Shown here piece by piece: positions 8,128-11,128 of a DNA stretch of 11,128 nucleotides. Each line of letters begins with the position of its first letter. Positions within the stretch are counted from its first letter, which is position 1. A program made the translations under genes and the position numbers. The DNA is from Smittium mucronatum. Its lineage: Eukaryota > Kickxellomycota > Harpellomycetes > Harpellales > Legeriomycetaceae. The notes beneath the pieces were generated by a model. The model saw only the letters and a program-made list of their open reading frames with translations. It was not told the DNA's origin and did no database searches. Where the stretch lies: contig LSSL01001328.1 of the NCBI GenBank assembly GCA_001953115.1, forward strand, positions 1-11,128. The letters are read 5' to 3'.

Positions 8128-8219
8128 GAAATGCGCCAAAATAACAATGTAACATATTTAAAAATAAAAACAAAAATTAAAAAAGCAAAAAAATTAAAAA
8201 ATGACTATATTTTGTCTAA

Positions 8220-8768
8220 ATAAATAGCTTATCTAGATCACGAGAATTAAGCGCAGAAACTGTTAATCGTTATCAAATTTTATTGAAAGATTGAAAATAT
8301 TTGGATTTACTTGGTTTTTAACCATAAATACCCGTTTATTTCATTACTAAACCTATATTATGTCGATGCCTTATTTACGTGAAATCACTCTAAATTATCC
8401 ATAAATTATTTGAAATACCCAAAATTCATGAATTCCACTCTTTGGATTATCAAAAATTGATTTTTTAAAAGGGTATTTGGGTGAAAAAAATTCAGTGATT
8501 ATTCCGGTAGTCTATTATTTTTTAAAACCAATCGGAAAAAATCCCATACAATCAATTTAATTTAAGACATCTTTTTGAGCAAAAATGTCTTGATTTTTAC
8601 AATTTTCGACTATTTATTAATTTATCAGTTGTATTTAGATCTTATTCTGTATAAAAATTTCATTTCTTGAGGTCTTATAAAATTGGAGATTCTGTTTTAG
8701 AGATGAAAATGTTTGATCAATTTTGTGATATTTTATTAAATCATGGTTTAATATATTTCAAGCAATAA
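8220..8768 (+). pseudogene. Best candidate for an eroded plus-strand gene, family unknown
   Basis: Coding-like pieces follow one another on the plus strand in shifting frames. At 8220-8291 a piece contains SLSRSRELSAETVNRYQILL. A second frame runs 8267-8557 with four internal stops and includes MSMPYLREITLNYP (8360-8401) and FLKGYLGEKNSVIIPVVYYF (within 8432-8557). A third runs 8526-8765 with one internal TAA (8652) and includes KIPYNQFNLRHLFEQKCLDF and IGDSVLEMKMFDQFCDILLN. G+C at codon positions 1, 2 and 3 is about 33, 26 and 18% in the last 39 codons of the second frame and 32, 19 and 17% in the third, the order expected of AT-rich coding DNA. This pattern suggests a gene broken by stops and frameshifts. 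No start or RBS is clear, no domain is recognised, and each open run alone is of chance length. Confidence 0.3.
8562..8593 (+). other. Terminator-like hairpin, probably fortuitous
   Basis: aagacat (8564-8570) pairs with atgtctt (8585-8591); past a bulged C four more T-A pairs form, and two outer pairs are possible. Five T's follow at 8594-8598. The form resembles a weak intrinsic terminator, but the stem has few G-C pairs and lies inside the putative eroded frame, so a terminator call is not made. Confidence 0.15.
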
Positions 8769-9253
8769 AATCACATAATAAAAATTTGAAAAAAAGAAAC
8801 AGCGTGTAAAATTAAACAAAAATAAAATTTTCATTATTCACTGTCAATTAAATAACCTCAGTACAGAATTCAGCATAAAAAAAGTAAAAAATAAAATTCT
8901 TGGCTATGATTTTTAAGATTTTTAATTTTCTCAAATAATAATTAACAGTTAAATTATAAAAATTTAATTATTAGCAAAATTACAATGGAATAATAGTCAA
9001 ATATTACAACTATTAGTTTTCTTATTTTCATTTTTACATAAAAATCTAGTTAAAAAATAATTTAATAATCATTACTACAGAATAAAATTCAAATTGAAAA
9101 AAAAATAAACCATATTTTTATTATAAAAACTACAAATAAATTTTATTTTTAATTTTACATTCTAAATTATATTATCTTTTAAATCCAAATCTATAGTAAT
9201 TTTTTCATATATATTAATATTCTATTGAATTGAAAATATTACAATAATAAAAT
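8769..9253. other. AT-rich noncoding stretch
   Basis: No gene supported. A 9-bp A-T-dominated stem lies at 8947-8969 (agttaaatt and aatttaatt around ataaa). Nothing else stands out. Confidence 0.65.
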
Positions 9254-9463
9254 ATGAAAAATAATATAATAAAATTTGAAGATAAATTGCTTGAATTAGG
9301 AAATTTAGCTGCAACTTATATCTAAAAAAACTGAATAGCAATAGGGACATCAAAACAAAATATACAAATATCACTGGAGTATCAGAAAAAAGATAAAGGC
9401 ATGAAATTTTTTAAATTATAAAGTAAACACGATAAGATGAAGTTTTTAGAAACCCAGAATTAA
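9254..9463 (+). pseudogene. Single-frame plus-strand relic with internal stops, unknown
   Basis: One plus frame starts at ATG 9254 and reaches TAA at 9461-9463 without any frameshift; internal stops are TAA 9323, TGA 9332 and TAA 9419. The 23-codon first piece contains NIIKFEDKLLELGNLAATYI. After the paired stops comes IAIGTSKQNIQISLEYQKKD and then, after the third stop, KHDKMKFLETQN. Three stops in 70 codons is below the six or seven expected, and residues are charged with several Gly and Ala. G+C at codon positions 1, 2 and 3 is about 29, 19 and 23%. No RBS precedes the ATG. No family is recognised. It may be an old gene with point-mutation stops, or chance. Confidence 0.2.
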
Positions 9464-9484
9464 AAATTTTATTAAAATTTTATT
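9463..9484 (+). repeat. Perfect 11-bp tandem duplication
   Basis: aaaattttatt at 9463-9473 is repeated exactly at 9474-9484. A small tandem duplication in A+T-only sequence. Confidence 0.7.
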
Positions 9485-9910
9485 TCTATTTATTTTGTAA
9501 GAGCTTTTATAATTATTATTTACATTTTTCTTGATGAAAATAATTACTGAATTTGGATTTAAACTACTTTTTTTGTATCAAGACATCATTGCATGAAAGT
9601 ATTTGATTATTAATACGAGCATGAGTTATAAAAATAATATCATTATAAACTATCATTAATATGGAATTTTTTTCACATAATACAAAAAATCAGATGAAAT
9701 TTAATTTTTGGTATTACGATTTTTTGCTTGACTATTAATAAATTCATTAATTTTCATTGCTTTTAATAATAGATAAAAACATGATATATTCATGGTAAAA
9801 GCTACCTTTAAAAAATAAAATAAATGGATAGGTTTTAACCTAAACATATATTAAAAAGGAACAAATCTATAATCATGAAATCTTGATAAGTAAATAACAC
9901 AAATTACAGT

Positions 9911-9934
9911 TTATTAATAATTTTATTAATAATT
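9911..9934 (+). repeat. Perfect 12-bp tandem duplication
   Basis: ttattaataatt at 9911-9922 is repeated exactly at 9923-9934, with a partial third copy after it. A+T only. Confidence 0.7.
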
Positions 9935-10020
9935 TTAATTTTGGAGATTGCATATGATGATGATATATTTAACTTGAATTCACGTATATTATATTTATTA
10001 TAAGTAATGTTTTTAATTTA

Positions 10021-10034
10021 TAATTAATAATTAA
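10021..10034 (+). repeat. 7-bp tandem repeat TAATTAA
   Basis: taattaa occurs twice in tandem, followed by a degenerate taataaataa stretch. Confidence 0.6.
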
Positions 10035-10480
10035 TAATAAATAATTTTTTATCAAATTTTTCTTTTGAATTTAATAAAAGTTTATTGTGAATTTTGTAAA
10101 ATAAACTCAGAAATCCAAACAATTATTTTTATTAATCGACATTCTTTCCGTAAAATCCCATGAAAATATAATTAAAAATGATTCAAGTTAAATATTTATA
10201 GATAATTCCATGTTTTTAAATTATAAGTCTAGCTCTTATTTAAATAGTTTTTTTCTTTTTTTTATCCGATTAAATAATAATATCTGGATATAAAGAAACT
10301 ATCCATTTCAAAATTTCTTAAAATAAAGGTATATACGGGAACATTTCAAATTTTTACCCAAATAACCTATTGAGTAGATTACATTGAGTTGAGTATTAAT
10401 ATTTCCTGTATAGATTAATTTTTTATATTGGATCATTGCTTTTTAACATCTATTAGACTTATTTAATCATAAAGGTCATT

Positions 10481-10622
10481 TTAGAGTAATATAAAACCAA
10501 ATTGGACTACTTTACTATGATTTTTTTGTTCCAAATATAATAAAAATCCTTGAATGACTTCGTTATTCATATTTTCGTTTTATTAGGTCGCTATTATAAA
10601 TTTCGCTTACATCCTCCATCAT
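10481..10622 (-). pseudogene. Minus-strand coding-like fragment in two frames, unknown
   Basis: On the minus strand a frame opens at ATG 10622-10620 (MMEDVSEIYNSDLIKRKYE, TAA at 10565-10563). It overlaps a second frame, starting at ATG 10570-10568, that contains EVIQGFLLYLEQKNHSKVVQ and ends at TAA 10483-10481. In the second frame G+C at codon positions 1, 2 and 3 is about 46, 12 and 15%; in the first it is about 42, 16 and 32%. The concentration at position 1 is strong for so short a stretch. A single-base insertion or deletion near 10565 would join the two, but no intact version is claimed. No RBS and no family recognised. Confidence 0.22.
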
Positions 10623-10630
10623 AAAAATAA

Positions 10631-10768
10631 AATATTAGATGGATCATATGCTTTTTTTTATATTTTAAAACTGAATGTTTCTAATTTATCATTAGTATTT
10701 TTAAAAAAAAAAATCTAAATCAACCAATAATATTTAATAAATAATGATCGTATTTAAATAGTATGTTA
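10631..10768. other. AT-rich spacer with an 11-A run
   Basis: Short stretch with an 11-base A run at 10703-10713. A minus frame (10920-10723) is stop-free for 66 codons with no usable start. Its codon-position G+C is flat (about 23, 20 and 24%), so it is treated as chance. Confidence 0.5.
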
Positions 10769-11128
10769 AAAAAAAATTCTGTGAATTCCGACAATTTTTC
10801 GGTGAATAGCCCCATATAAATTTTTAAATATGATTGGCTGAATATAGACCGGATTATAAATAAGCAAAATTTTATTCCATTAACTAAAAAAATATATCGG
10901 GAATTCAGAAATATATATATTTATAATACCGAAATCCCAGAAATTTACTCTTAAATATGTCGTAGTGGATTCTTTTTAATCCAATGACTTTTAATATCCA
11001 ATCATTTTTTTATATAAGCTTTTATTATTTTTTTCACGATGATTAGAAGGGAAATTCCTTAGTTTTTATCACAAAGAAATAACTTTATTTGTGAGATTTT
11101 TATAAGGCTGATCCTCTTTATGAGTGAT
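10769..11128 (-). pseudogene. Minus-strand frame with few stops, running off the window
   Basis: Starting from the window edge, one minus frame covers 120 codons with five internal stops (at 11071, 11068, 10993, 10978 and 10882), about half the number expected. Open pieces include THKEDQPYKNLTNKVISL, KLRNFPSNHREKNNKSLYKK, TTTYLRVNFWDFGIINIYIS and LIYNPVYIQPIIFKNLYGAI. G+C at codon positions 1, 2 and 3 is about 28, 25 and 24%, only weakly graded. It may extend beyond 11128, so any start lies outside the window. No family recognised. An overlapping minus frame at 10920-10723 is also open, which weakens the case. Confidence 0.15.
10909..10922. repeat. Short AT-dinucleotide run, palindromic
   Basis: Five AT units (10911-10920) flanked by A and T, forming a 14-base palindrome. 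No evident function. Confidence 0.6.

Larger units (their letters stand above)
7090..8219. other. AT-rich noncoding stretch
   Basis: No intact gene. The minus strand has a 46-codon ATG frame (7261-7121) with varied residues (MKFPKKIYKGYRIWKTYFLE at its start), but G+C at codon positions 1, 2 and 3 is about 17, 28 and 28%, the reverse of coding, and there is no RBS. The A-rich stretch 8161-8200 has 32 A of 40 and could be a curved A-tract segment. Direct repeats lie at 8097-8127. Confidence 0.55.
9485..10480. other. AT-rich noncoding stretch
   Basis: No gene supported. It holds two tandem duplications (9911-9934 and 10021-10034). A 42-codon minus frame starting at an ATG near 10437 has flat codon-position G+C and is discounted, although it follows in order from the minus candidate at 10481-10622. 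A pyrimidine-rich tract lies near 10246-10266. Confidence 0.6.

Noticed and set aside
8395..8403. ttatccata, one mismatch from a DnaA box
   Set aside because: An isolated near-match is expected by chance in AT-rich DNA, and no cluster is present.
10723..10920. 66-codon stop-free minus frame
   Set aside because: Codon-position G+C is flat (about 23, 20 and 24%), there is no start at its head, and its length is expected by chance.
1..11128. tRNA genes, CRISPR arrays, insertion-sequence ends
   Set aside because: By eye I found no T-loop consensus within a cloverleaf, no regularly spaced repeats and no paired terminal inverted repeats. A covariance-model scan would be decisive and could not be run.

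Overview
This 11,128-base window is very AT-rich. Sampled 60-base lines run from 6 to 20 G+C, roughly one fifth overall. I find no gene in it that I would call intact. I see no rRNA, tRNA, CRISPR array, insertion-sequence end or recognisable promoter-RBS-ORF arrangement. At about 80% A+T, roughly one codon in ten is a stop by chance. The longest ATG-started frames (60 to 64 codons) and stop-free runs (63 to 66 codons) are about what random sequence of this composition gives. The organism cannot be named. Candidates are a decayed intergenic region of a reduced bacterial symbiont, an inflated organelle spacer, or nuclear noncoding DNA of an AT-rich eukaryote. Poly-A and poly-T runs stop at 10 to 11 bases and microsatellites are only 3 to 4 units long. 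There are no G+C clusters of the kind seen in some fungal mitochondrial genomes.

Layout. Bases 1-840 are featureless apart from a short TTAT repeat. Bases 841-1080 form a less AT-rich island with a minus-strand 44-codon frame. Bases 1091-4440 are noncoding, with scattered small hairpins and two faint coding-like stretches (1091-1318 plus, 3346-3459 minus). From about 4441 to 6180 the plus strand is strongly T-rich, so the minus strand is purine-rich, and two minus-strand frames there have coding-like composition (4840-4977 and 5988-6146). Bases 6361-6840 hold the densest secondary structure: a 14-bp stem, a 10-bp stem, a hexamer repeat and a 10-bp tandem repeat. A frame at 6712-7089 is unusually long only if TGA is read as tryptophan.

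Bases 8220-8768 are the best candidate for an eroded plus-strand gene: coding-like pieces in two or three frames, with G+C highest at codon position 1 and lowest at position 3. A smaller candidate lies at 9254-9463. Bases 9464-10480 are AT-rich with short tandem duplications. Two minus-strand candidates (10481-10622 and 10769-11128) end the window.

Because no frame is intact, no pathway or operon can be described. Every pseudogene call below is a low-confidence reading of degraded or chance sequence, based on codon-position composition and residue content rather than on homology. A protein-level similarity search of the six-frame translation, run with stops permitted, is what would settle them.
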